NCBI GenBank assembly: GCA_028700095.1
Contig: JAQVTJ010000081.1
Coordinates: 1-7,745 of the forward strand
DNA from: Methanobacterium sp.
GTDB taxonomy: Archaea; Methanobacteriota; Methanobacteria; Methanobacteriales; Methanobacteriaceae
Reading direction: 5' to 3'
DNA length: 7,745 nt
Positions 1 to 6,719 of the stretch are shown piece after piece (position 1 is the stretch's first letter; each line of letters starts with the position of its first letter). The translations under genes were made by a program, and so were the position numbers. The notes below the pieces were generated by a model that saw only the letters and a program-made list of their open reading frames with translations, searched no databases and was not told the DNA's origin.

Positions 1-634
1 CTGAAGAAGAAATAAAAAGTTTTGAAAGGGTTAAAATAATGGATCCAAATATTTATGAGGCATACAATTTAATTGGTAACCGGTAATTAGATCTTGGAGA
101 TACAAAGAAGCTCTTGAAAATTTTGATAAGATCTTAAATTTACAACCAAACAATGAAGAGGCCATTATAAGGAAAGGGCAAACTTTAGGTTTCCTTGATG
201 AACCAAATAATGCATTAAATTATTTTGAACAGGCTTTGAAGGTTAATAATCGTAACATAGATGCATTGAATTATAAAGGTATTGCATTGAAACATATGGG
301 TGATTTTAAATCTTCAATTAAAGTTTTTAAAATATTAGTTGAAGCTGAACCTAATAATCCATGGGCATGGCTCCAAATTGGTCTTAACTATAAAGAACTT
401 AAAAACTTCCAAAAAGCAATAGAATCCTTTAACAATGTGTTAGATATTGATCCAAACTTTATTTTAGGATTACTTGAAAAAGAAGTTGTTTTAGGACTTA
501 ATAAACAGTATAAGGAAGCTCTTGTTTGTTTTGATGATGTTTTAATTAAAGACCCAAACAATCCTGATGCCCTTCACTTTAAAGAAATTACCCTAGAGTA
601 TATTAATCAGGAAAATAAATCAATTAATTTATAA
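1..634 (+). pseudogene. TPR-repeat protein, 5' truncated by window, interrupted by a stop and a frameshift
   Basis: This is the C-terminal part of a tetratricopeptide-repeat protein; such proteins are helical scaffolds for protein-protein contact, and the partner is unknown. Five repeat units about 34 residues apart are visible, with starts such as YKEALENFDKIL, PNNALNYFEQAL, FKSSIKVFKILV, FQKAIESFNNVL and YKEALVCFDDVL, each followed by a proline/asparagine turn (PNN, PNF). Reading begins in frame 3 (EEEIKSFERVKIMDPNIYEA), meets TAA at 84-86 in the middle of a helix, continues as LDLG, then must lose one base near 98-101 to pick up RYKEALENFDKIL in frame 2, which stays open to TAA at 632-634. 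A protein starting at the TTG at 236 would only be an internal fragment. The N-terminus lies outside the window. No signal peptide or membrane segment is visible in this part. The TPR assignment is firm. Whether the gene is dead or the sequence is wrong cannot be decided here. Confidence 0.85.
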
Positions 635-670
635 ATAACTAAAATAAATAAAATGATTAAAAGTATAACT

Positions 671-675
671 AGGGG
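671..675 (+). promoter_or_regulatory. Shine-Dalgarno AGGGG of the aspD-like gene
   Basis: AGGGG lies directly against the ATG at 676 but six bases before a second in-frame ATG at 682. Normal spacing therefore favours 682 as the start, giving MDYKELKCYMELSPFE. The gap from the TPR gene is about 40 bases and very AT-rich, so the gene may have its own TATA box around 635-655 or read through from upstream. Confidence 0.6.
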
Positions 676-681
676 ATGGAT

Positions 682-2270
682 ATGGATTATAAAGAGTTAA
701 AATGCTATATGGAACTAAGTCCATTTGAAGTTCAATTTGAACTAACTAATATTGCAGGGAATTTCCATGATCGTACACTTTTAAATGCAGGTAGGGGAAA
801 TCCAAATTGGATTGCTACAACCCCTAGACAGGCATTTTTACTCTTGGTAATTTTGCTATGGAAGAAGCTAAATGTAACTGTAAATATGTTCATACTGATT
901 TTCATGCTGAAAAAGAGGGAATAGCCAGAAGATTTCAGGATTATTCCGAAAAAATCCTAATGCACCAGGTATAGATTTCCTTAAAAGTTCTTTTTACTAT
1001 GGGATTAATAAAATGGGTTTTGATCCTGATAGCTGGGTATATGAGCTTGTAATGGGCTGTATTGGAGATTTCTATCCTGAACCAGATCGAATGTTACCCC
1101 ATGCAGAAAAGATTGTACATTCATTTTTAATTGAATTTCTATGTAAAAAACAGTTCAAATCATGTAAATATGATCTCTTTGCAACTGAAGGAGGTACTGG
1201 AGGAATTATATATGTTTTTAACTCACTTATAAAAAATAAGCTAATTAAAAAAGGAGATAAAATTGCTATTGGATCCCCCATATTTACCCCATACCTGGAA
1301 ATACCTCATTTAAATGACTATGAATTAGTTGAAATTCAAATTAAAGCGGATCCAAATGATAATTGGCAGTATCCTGATGATGAAATAGATAAACTTAAAG
1401 ATCCTTCTATTAAAGCATTTTTTGTTTTTAATCCCGGAAACCCTCAAGCAAAAGCAATTAAAGATGAAACAATCCAAAGAATTGCAGATATTGTAGAAAA
1501 TGATAATCCTAATCTTATAATTATATCTGATGATGTTTATGCTACTTTTGTTGAAAATTTTAGTTCTATTATGTCAGAAATACCTTCAAATACCATCTGT
1601 GTTTATTCATTTAGTAAACATATGGGTTGTACTGGAGGAGATTGGGTGTAATAGCACTTTCTGAGAACAATGCAATAGATAGGATGATAAGTGAACTTCC
1701 TGAAAATGAAAAAAATGAGCTTGTAATTCGATATGAAAGTACAATTCTTGACCCTACTAATATGAAATTCATAGAACGTATGGTTGCAGACAGCAGATCT
1801 GTAGCTTTAAAGCATACAGCAGGATTATCATTACCTCAGCAAACACAAATGACCTTGTTTTCATTGTTTTTTATGATTGAAGATAATATTATATTAAAGG
1901 CACTAAAAATGCTCTTAACAAACGTATAAATGTGCTTAATAAATCTTTAGGCTTGCCTTTAGATTATGATACTACTGCAACCAATTATTATGCAGTAATA
2001 GATCTTCTTAAACTTGCAACTGACAGATATGGTGTGTCATTTGCAAAATGGATGGAAAAATCATATAATGCACTTTCATTTGTATTTGCACTGGCAGATA
2101 GAGAATCCATAGTTATTCTTCCAGGAGAAGGATTTGAAGCCCCAAGCTGGTCTGTGAGAGTTTCGGTTGCTAATTTAAGATATGAAGCATATGAAGAGAT
2201 CGGTAAAAAAATGTTAAAAACATTAGAAACAGCATTTGAAGATTATACTGCCACAGCAGACAAAATATAA
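682..2270 (+). pseudogene. aspD: Bifunctional aspartate aminotransferase / aspartate 4-decarboxylase (AspD family), four frameshifts
   Basis: This PLP fold-type I enzyme family converts L-aspartate to L-alanine and CO2, with aspartate transaminase side activity. Family landmarks appear in order: LSPFE, LNAGRGNPNW and ATTPRQAF at the N-terminus; EGGTGG (phosphate region); GSPIFTPYLEIP; NPGNPQAKAI; SDDVYATF; SFSKHMG with the probable PLP lysine at 1616-1618; VADSRSVALKHTAGLSLPQQ; and RVSVANL with the carboxylate-binding arginine near the end. Four one-base losses break it. One is in a T run at 835-839 (frame 1 to 3). One is in an A run at 949-954 (3 to 2). One falls between 1636 and 1637, where a T would restore GWRLGV (2 to 1). 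One lies near 1885-1890 (1 to 3). Restoring them gives about 530 residues, the usual family length, so no domain is missing. The enzyme is uncommon in methanogens to my knowledge, which suggests acquisition from gut bacteria. The family call is firm. Decay versus sequencing error is open. Confidence 0.88.
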
Positions 2271-2298
2271 ATCATAATAAATTATGGTTTATATTTTA

Positions 2299-2321
2299 TA
2301 ATATATTTCGAAAATATATTA
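2299..2321. terminator. 10-bp AT inverted repeat after aspD, possible terminator or operator
   Basis: TAATATATTT (2299-2308) pairs perfectly with AAATATATTA (2312-2321) around the loop CGA. It lies 29 bases after the aspD stop, and a short T run follows at 2334-2339, so it could end the aspD transcript. Its right arm also overlaps a TATA-like TATATTAAA (2315-2323), placed correctly to start the message of the small membrane protein. It is therefore equally plausible as a promoter or operator. AT-only repeats of this length can arise by chance. Confidence 0.35.
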
Positions 2322-2348
2322 AATAAATAAATATTTTTTATAAAAAAA

Positions 2349-2354
2349 AGGAGG
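2349..2354 (+). promoter_or_regulatory. Strong Shine-Dalgarno AGGAGG for the small membrane protein
   Basis: AGGAGG is the strongest ribosome-binding site in the window and stands 12 bases before the ATG at 2367. The spacing is a little long. No other open frame follows it, so it supports the 55-codon gene as real. Confidence 0.65.
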
Positions 2355-2366
2355 ATTTATATAAAT

Positions 2367-2534
2367 ATGTATATATTCTATTTTGCAAGTGCCATTATTC
2401 TACTATTACTTGTACCTCTTTTAATCTACAGTTCAACCAAATTAATGAAAAATTCCAGAACATCCACATATATAACAGCTGTTTTATGTTTTGTAGCAGG
2501 TTTAGTTGCTCTCTATAGGTATAATATAAAATAA
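2367..2534 (+). CDS. Small two-helix membrane protein, 55 residues, unknown function
   Basis: This short open frame runs from ATG to TAA. I do not recognise the family. The product starts MYIFYFASAIILLLLVPLLI, a continuous hydrophobic first helix (about residues 3-20). A polar loop follows with lysine and arginine (SSTKLMKNSRTST, about 22-34). A second hydrophobic helix TYITAVLCFVAGLVALY covers about 34-50, and the tail is RYNIK. The basic loop and tail predict both ends outside and the loop inside, or the reverse if the tail dominates. There is no lipoprotein or cleavable signal motif. A consensus Shine-Dalgarno lies upstream. The gene stands alone between the broken aspD and a long non-coding stretch, on the strand opposite the helicase block. 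It could be a small subunit of a membrane complex or a stand-alone membrane peptide; the sequence does not say which. Confidence 0.6.
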   Translation: MYIFYFASAIILLLLVPLLIYSSTKLMKNSRTSTYITAVLCFVAGLVALYRYNIK

Positions 2535-2722
2535 AAAGAAGCTATTAAATTAAAGGAATTGAGTAAATAGTAGAATATTTAAAGACTTTTATAAAATATA
2601 TAAAAAAATATTTATATCATAAATAGATTTGGAAATTTTGTCTCTTGTATATAAAAATTTTTGATATAAATATTCATTTTATGTTTAATATTTTATAATT
2701 ATGGTCTAATTTAAGCATAAAA

Positions 2723-2730
2723 TATATAAA
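2723..2730 (+). promoter_or_regulatory. TATA-like box of a possible non-coding transcript
   Basis: TATATAAA, with A-rich flanks, resembles an archaeal TATA box. Transcription would begin about 25 bases downstream, close to the abrupt GGGGAGG at 2756-2762, the only G-rich patch in this spacer. No protein starts downstream. In DNA this AT-rich, TATA words are frequent, so the call rests on the spacing to the G-rich patch. Confidence 0.3.
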
Positions 2731-2734
2731 AAGG

Positions 2735-2754
2735 AAAAATTATATATAATTTTT
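2735..2754. repeat. Perfect 20-bp AT palindrome
   Basis: AAAAATTATA (2735-2744) is followed directly by its exact reverse complement (2745-2754). It sits between the TATA-like box and the expected start point, where a dimeric repressor would bind. It could also be chance, because all 20 bases are A or T. Confidence 0.4.
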
Positions 2755-2879
<125 letters not shown>

Positions 2880-2903
2880 TTTTGATTGTTGGGTTAAAAA
2901 GTT

Positions 2904-3434
2904 TTAGATTGCATTATTATTTTGTATTGATACACAAAATTTGCATAGTGCATATGGGTTTTTTAATTGCCTTTCTTTTACAGGGCAGAAATATATTTTA
3001 TTTTCACAATATAGTAAAAATCCTCCGGGAAATTGTGTTCCTAGGGGATGTATGGGTTCTTCACGTACAAATGTTGTATATATAGCTATTATCTGAGCTA
3101 TTTTCACAAAACATTTTTCATTATTTCCTTTAGCATTATTATTTTGTTGATCTAATATTTTTAAAAGTTCTTGTAGCTTTTTTATATTAACATATCCTAT
3201 ATAATTATTTTTATCCTCTTTTAATTCCTTTATCCTTAAAAAAAAAGCTTTGGAAAATCTTTCAACATAATCTTCTCTATATGATTTTGGCATATACTTT
3301 GCATCATCTCTTAGAAACACAGATGCAAGCATTATATCTTCCATATTAATATTTTTTGCTTCAGTTTTTATAATATCCCTAAGCTGGTTTCTTGTTAATT
3401 TTTCTTTTTGAATAATTTGAGATAGTTCTAACAT
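2904..3434 (-). CDS. DUF2115/UPF0305 family protein, copy 2
   Basis: This methanogen protein family has no function known to me. The product is 176 residues from the ATG at 3434. The helical N-terminal half contains FLRIKELKEDKNNY. The conserved C-terminal block is EEPIHPLGTQFPGGF, followed by CPVKERQ and CKFC. Three cysteines in the pattern C-x13-C-x2-C (about residues 150, 164 and 167) could bind a metal or FeS centre; that is inference. The frame is open back to a TTG at 3455, seven codons earlier. I prefer the ATG, because GGGAG at 3449-3453 overlaps the TTG and lies 14 bases before the ATG. It also makes the length equal to the neighbour's. The gene is a tandem paralogue of the gene at 3506-4036, separated by about 70 AT-rich bases, and is probably the last gene of the block. 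No signal peptide or membrane helix is seen. Confidence 0.85.
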   Translation of the reverse strand: MLELSQIIQKEKLTRNQLRDIIKTEAKNINMEDIMLASVFLRDDAKYMPKSYREDYVERFSKAFFLRIKELKEDKNNYIGYVNIKKLQELLKILDQQNNNAKGNNEKCFVKIAQIIAIYTTFVREEPIHPLGTQFPGGFLLYCENKIYFCPVKERQLKNPYALCKFCVSIQNNNAI

Positions 3435-3505
3435 TTTTTTTTTATAATCTCCCAAATAAAAATTAATAAATTTTTTTTGGGTTTTGTTTATATTTTTTTT
3501 ATTTA

Positions 3506-4036
3506 TTAAAGAATTTTATCTTGCTCTGCAATACAAAAGCCACATACTGCATTGGGATTTGTTTTTTGTTTTTCTTTAACAGGACATAAATAATTTTTTC
3601 CATCAAATTTAACTTTAAAACCACCTGGAAATTCTGTTCCTACAATATGTATAGGTTCTTCTAGAACAAAACTAGTGTAAAGAGATATTATTTGGTATAT
3701 TAGTGGGAAATAATGATCCTTAGGATAGATTTCCATAATCATTTTTTCTTGTTCTTCAAGTAGTGTGATTGCCTCTTTAAATTTATCCATATCCCATGTT
3801 GTGGAATAAATATTTTTATCTTCTTTAATTTCTTTTATTCTTAAAATAAAACTTTTTATATATGCATCATAGAATTTTTTCCTGTAAACTGGTTGAACAT
3901 ATTTACCTTCATCTATTAAATAATTACAAGCCTTCATAATATGTGTTATATGAATTTTAACTGCTTCAGATTTTAGTAATCTTAGTAGTTTTGTTTTGTT
4001 TAGATTATTATTACCTAAATTTAAGATCATGTTCAT
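3506..4036 (-). CDS. DUF2115/UPF0305 family protein, copy 1
   Basis: This is a 176-residue member of the same uncharacterised methanogen family. Shared landmarks with copy 2 are KSEAVKI/KTEAKNI near residue 22, FILRIKEIKEDKN (about 63-75), SFVLEEPIHIVGTEFPGGF (about 122-140), CPVKEKQKTNPNAVCGFC (151-168) and a short polar tail. The three cysteines at 151, 165 and 168 have the same spacing as in copy 2, so they are probably functional. The ATG at 4036 is 11 bases after the hel308 stop, which indicates co-transcription and perhaps translational coupling. No clear Shine-Dalgarno is seen. A second ATG two codons in (4030) is an alternative start. The product looks soluble. Position next to a DNA-repair helicase hints at a DNA-related role, but that is only guilt by association. 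Confidence 0.88.
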   Translation of the reverse strand: MNMILNLGNNNLNKTKLLRLLKSEAVKIHITHIMKACNYLIDEGKYVQPVYRKKFYDAYIKSFILRIKEIKEDKNIYSTTWDMDKFKEAITLLEEQEKMIMEIYPKDHYFPLIYQIISLYTSFVLEEPIHIVGTEFPGGFKVKFDGKNYLCPVKEKQKTNPNAVCGFCIAEQDKIL

Positions 4037-4047
4037 CAGTTCTATAT

Positions 4048-6120
4048 TTAATTTTCACTATATTTATCTAATATTGCTTCAGCAGTCTTAGGACCTATAC
4101 CTTCTATTTTTAAGAGTTCATCACGTGTTACGTGTCTTAAATCTTCTCCAAAAACTTTTACAAGAGATCTGGCTCGTTTTCTTCCTAATCTTTTTATACT
4201 CACAACTAATGGGACAATATCGGGTTTTACACCATAATAAAGACGTGCCGCTATTATGTCAAGTATATCTAATCCTGAATAAAAGTTCATAATATTACAT
4301 ATATTTCTGAAAAATTTTATAAGTAACGATGCTTCATATGCAGATCTTCGTGTTGCTGCAGCATAAACATTGAATGCATTTTCAATTTCATATTCATTTC
4401 TTTCATCCGTCCATTCCATTAATGTTGCAGCTGTAGCTTCATTATTACCAATATCCACAACAAAAACTCCTGCTTTGTTTAACTTATCCCTAACAGGTTC
4501 TTTGCTTTTACGGCCTTTAAAACTAATTCTTGGCATGTCTGGTGTTTTGGTTAGTTCATATATTAGTTGGTTTGGATCAATTTCATTGGATCTGCTTGCA
4601 AATTCTCTTAGCCTAACAGCAGTTTCAACAGCATAGTTATTTTTAGCAATAAGCATTCCAAATTCTGTGGTTTTAAGCCCATCTGGTGTTGGTTTGATAA
4701 TACCGTTTTTTATAAGGAAATCAAGTGCATTATTCACCTCATATTCCATTGAATCTGCACAATATGAACTTAAATATTCATTGTTAGCCATTTGCCAGCC
4801 ATAATAAGTTTCAGAAAAAAATTCAAGTATATCTGCTGGTTTTTTTGCAAGTGTGGATGCAATTTGTGTTATTATCTGTTTATATACTGCATCTTTATTT
4901 TCTATAAGTTTTGAATTTGTGGATTCTATTTCACCATAAATATAATGATCTTTAAGATTGTAAGCTTCATCAATACTCTTTGCAATAAGATATGAATATC
5001 CTTCTGTATCATATCCTGGTCTTCCAGCACGACCAGACATTTGTTCATAATCAAATACAGGTATTGGTTGTGTTCCTTGATTGGTCCATCTAGTATAATC
5101 TCTTATAACAACATTTTTTGAAGGAAGATTAACACCGTACATAAGGCTTGGTGTTGCTGTAATCATTAAAAGATTTCCAGCCCTAAACTCTTCTTCAATT
5201 ATTTCTTTTTGTTTGTCAAAAAGACCTGCATGATGGAATGCAACTCCATTTTCAATACATTCTGCAAGTTTTAAACATACAGCTGTTGGTAGTGATCCTC
5301 GTTTTTTAGGAACATTAAGTATTTTCTCACTTACAACACGAAATTGTATTCTTTGTTCAGCTGTGATTATCCTTTTGATCTTTCCTGATGTATAATTTGC
5401 AAGTGATTCTGTAAATCTTCTTGTGGATACAAATACAAGGGCTTGTGATGATTCTTTTATTGATGTTTTAAGAATTTTTACAATAACATCATTTTTATTT
5501 TTTATTTCCATTTCTTCAGTTGCTAGTACATCTTTATAAAGTGGAACTGGACGATAATCATGCTGAACAACATGTGCATTTAACCATGATGAAAGCTCAT
5601 TCATATTCTTAAGAGTGGCTGAAAGCGCTATGATTCTCATGCCCGGATTCAATATTCTTGACCGTGTTATTGCACATTCCATGGTTGGACCTCTTGAATA
5701 TTCGCCGATCATATGGAATTCATCAACTATTAGTAGATCAATGTCTCTTAGAGTATTCCATGAAAATCTGGTAACTGCATCAAATGATTCGAATACCATA
5801 ACAGCAAGATCAGAGGATGAAGGATGTTTCCCAACTTTTATCCCAAATTTTTCAAATTTTTTAAATTCCTTAACCTTCTCATTTTGTATAGAAATTAGTG
5901 GAACTGCATATACAGCTTTACCTCCATTTAATATTGCATTTAATGCTGCCATAACACCTAGAACAGTTTTTCCACTGGCTGTGGGTATTGCAATTATGTA
6001 ATTGTTTTTATCTTCCAAAAATCCAGAATCTATAACTGCATTTTGGGCAGGGTTAAATTCTTTAATATTTGGATAACTTTCCTTTATAATTTCTTTTATT
6101 TCAGAATCTTTAGAATCCAT
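4048..6120 (-). CDS. hel308: ATP-dependent DNA helicase Hel308 (Ski2-like, superfamily 2)
   Basis: Hel308 is a 3'-5' DNA helicase that unwinds forked and lagging-strand structures at stalled replication forks. The product has 690 residues, normal for archaeal Hel308, and appears intact. Motifs in order are: FNPAQ (Q motif, about 22-26), PTASGKT (Walker A, 46-52), DEFH (133-136), SATLKN (167-172), ALVFVSTRR (227-235), FHHAGL (295-300), TATPSLMYGVNLPS (321-334) and QMSGRAGRPGYD (360-371). A winged-helix/ratchet region follows. The C-terminus carries RLGRKRARSL (about 644-653), matching the arginine-rich patch of domain V, and a helix-hairpin-helix IEGIGPKTAEAIL (672-684). The start ATG at 6120 has AAGGT 14 bases upstream, a weak site. 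The gene follows moaC by 57 bases and precedes DUF2115 copy 1 by 11. The RAR and HhH ending separates it from other Ski2-like archaeal helicases. Confidence 0.96.
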   Translation of the reverse strand: MDSKDSEIKEIIKESYPNIKEFNPAQNAVIDSGFLEDKNNYIIAIPTASGKTVLGVMAALNAILNGGKAVYAVPLISIQNEKVKEFKKFEKFGIKVGKHPSSSDLAVMVFESFDAVTRFSWNTLRDIDLLIVDEFHMIGEYSRGPTMECAITRSRILNPGMRIIALSATLKNMNELSSWLNAHVVQHDYRPVPLYKDVLATEEMEIKNKNDVIVKILKTSIKESSQALVFVSTRRFTESLANYTSGKIKRIITAEQRIQFRVVSEKILNVPKKRGSLPTAVCLKLAECIENGVAFHHAGLFDKQKEIIEEEFRAGNLLMITATPSLMYGVNLPSKNVVIRDYTRWTNQGTQPIPVFDYEQMSGRAGRPGYDTEGYSYLIAKSIDEAYNLKDHYIYGEIESTNSKLIENKDAVYKQIITQIASTLAKKPADILEFFSETYYGWQMANNEYLSSYCADSMEYEVNNALDFLIKNGIIKPTPDGLKTTEFGMLIAKNNYAVETAVRLREFASRSNEIDPNQLIYELTKTPDMPRISFKGRKSKEPVRDKLNKAGVFVVDIGNNEATAATLMEWTDERNEYEIENAFNVYAAATRRSAYEASLLIKFFRNICNIMNFYSGLDILDIIAARLYYGVKPDIVPLVVSIKRLGRKRARSLVKVFGEDLRHVTRDELLKIEGIGPKTAEAILDKYSEN

Positions 6121-6147
6121 AAAAACCAGTTTTTACCTTGTTAATCC

Positions 6148-6157
6148 ATATTATAAA
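6148..6157 (-). promoter_or_regulatory. TATA-like element before hel308
   Basis: Read on the minus strand this is TTTATAATAT in the 57-base gap between moaC and hel308. The predicted start point would fall just before the hel308 ATG, giving a nearly leaderless message. That would leave the weak AAGGT upstream of the transcript. Read-through from moaC is the alternative. Confidence 0.3.
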
Positions 6158-6177
6158 AAAAATTTTTATTTAAATAA

Positions 6178-6645
6178 TTAATCTTTCCTTTTCTTCGAAA
6201 CTATAATATCTGATATTTTAGTTGAGGGATATTGTCCATTTGAATCTTTTTCAACACTTTTTACCATATCCCATACAGTTAAAAGAGCTATACTTGCTCC
6301 TGTTAATGCTTCCATTTCCACTCCTGTCTTTCCATTGCATCGTACAGTGACTTGTGTTTCAATAAAATCCTCCCCAAATTCAAAATCAATATTTATCCCT
6401 GTTATTATAAGTGAATGACATAAAGGAATTATATGATGTGTTGATTTTACAGCATTTATTGCCGCAATTTGGGCAGTTGTAAGAACATTTCCTTTCTTAA
6501 TTTCTTCTTTTTTAATTAAATTAATTGTATTTTTTTGTAAAAATATTTTACCTTTTGCAGTTGCAGTTCTCCTCAAAACAACTTTATTACCTACCTCTAC
6601 CATCTTTACTCCGGTATTAGAAAGATGTGTGAACTCTTTAACCAT
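6178..6645 (-). CDS. moaC: Cyclic pyranopterin monophosphate synthase MoaC
   Basis: MoaC makes cyclic pyranopterin monophosphate from the cyclic GTP intermediate produced by MoaA, an early step of molybdopterin (tungstopterin) synthesis. The product has 155 residues, the usual size, and appears intact. Family motifs are KKGNVLTTAQIA (catalytic lysine 51), STHHIIPLCHSL (histidine 77), GVEMEALTGAS (acidic residues 110 and 112) and WDMVKSVEKDSNGQYP (aspartate 126, lysine 129). These correspond to the active-site residues I recall for the E. coli enzyme. The ATG at 6645 is supported by GGAG nine bases upstream. In a hydrogenotrophic methanogen the cofactor serves formylmethanofuran dehydrogenase and, where present, formate dehydrogenase. 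No other moa gene is in the window. It is first in the minus-strand block and may be co-transcribed with hel308. Confidence 0.96.
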   Translation of the reverse strand: MVKEFTHLSNTGVKMVEVGNKVVLRRTATAKGKIFLQKNTINLIKKEEIKKGNVLTTAQIAAINAVKSTHHIIPLCHSLIITGINIDFEFGEDFIETQVTVRCNGKTGVEMEALTGASIALLTVWDMVKSVEKDSNGQYPSTKISDIIVSKKRKD

Positions 6646-6654
6646 AATATTTTT

Positions 6655-6658
6655 CTCC
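6655..6658 (-). promoter_or_regulatory. Shine-Dalgarno GGAG of moaC
   Basis: On the minus strand GGAG stands nine bases before the moaC ATG at 6645, ideal spacing. It fixes that ATG as the start. Confidence 0.75.
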
Positions 6659-6685
6659 AGGGGTTTTAATATAAAATTTTTTTCC

Positions 6686-6695
6686 TATATTTTAT
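6686..6695 (-). promoter_or_regulatory. Probable TATA box of moaC
   Basis: ATAAAATATA on the minus strand places the start of transcription roughly 25 bases downstream, around 6660-6665. The resulting leader of about 20 bases would just include the GGAG at 6655-6658. A nearer TATA-like word around 6670 would leave no room for that leader. Confidence 0.45.
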
Positions 6696-6704
6696 GATCA
6701 TAAA
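6691..6704. promoter_or_regulatory. 14-bp perfect palindrome beside the moaC TATA box, possible operator
   Basis: TTTATGATCATAAA is its own reverse complement. It overlaps the upstream half of the moaC TATA box and the place where the BRE/TFB contact would lie. A dimeric regulator bound here could block promoter opening. The GATC centre makes it less trivial than pure AT palindromes. The regulator is unknown; I do not recognise it as a described ModE or TunR site. Confidence 0.4.
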
Positions 6705-6719
6705 TAGTATTGATAGTAT
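6704..6719. repeat. Direct repeat ATAGTAT x2 upstream of moaC
   Basis: ATAGTAT at 6704-6710 is repeated at 6713-6719 with a two-base gap, a nine-base period close to one helical turn. It abuts the palindrome on the side away from the gene. Two side-by-side protein contacts are possible, but seven-base AT-rich repeats also arise by chance. Confidence 0.35.

Noticed and set aside
832..960. Programmed -1/+1 ribosomal frameshifting to express aspD
   Set aside because: Four separate shifts would be needed, two of them away from slippery runs, with no stimulatory structure evident; lesions or errors are far simpler.
1072..1281. Minus-strand open frame of 69 codons inside aspD
   Set aside because: It lies antisense to a well-conserved part of the AspD translation (FDLFA..EGGTGG..FNSL) and has no family resemblance; it is a shadow.
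2616..2626. ATCATAAATAG shared between 2616-2626 and the moaC promoter (6697-6707), as a possible shared regulator site
   Set aside because: Exact 11-base matches are common by chance within several kilobases of such AT-rich DNA, and the site at 2616 is not palindromic.
2882..3085. Plus-strand frame of 67 codons overlapping the 3' end of DUF2115 copy 2
   Set aside because: It is antisense to the conserved FPGGF and cysteine block and has no ribosome site; the opposite strand explains the sequence.
4370..4636. Plus-strand frame of 88 codons inside hel308
   Set aside because: It is antisense to the C-terminal helicase region, which is continuous and recognisable.
5615..6001. Plus-strand frame of 128 codons inside hel308
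   Set aside because: It is antisense to Walker A and the DEFH motif; a shadow despite its length.
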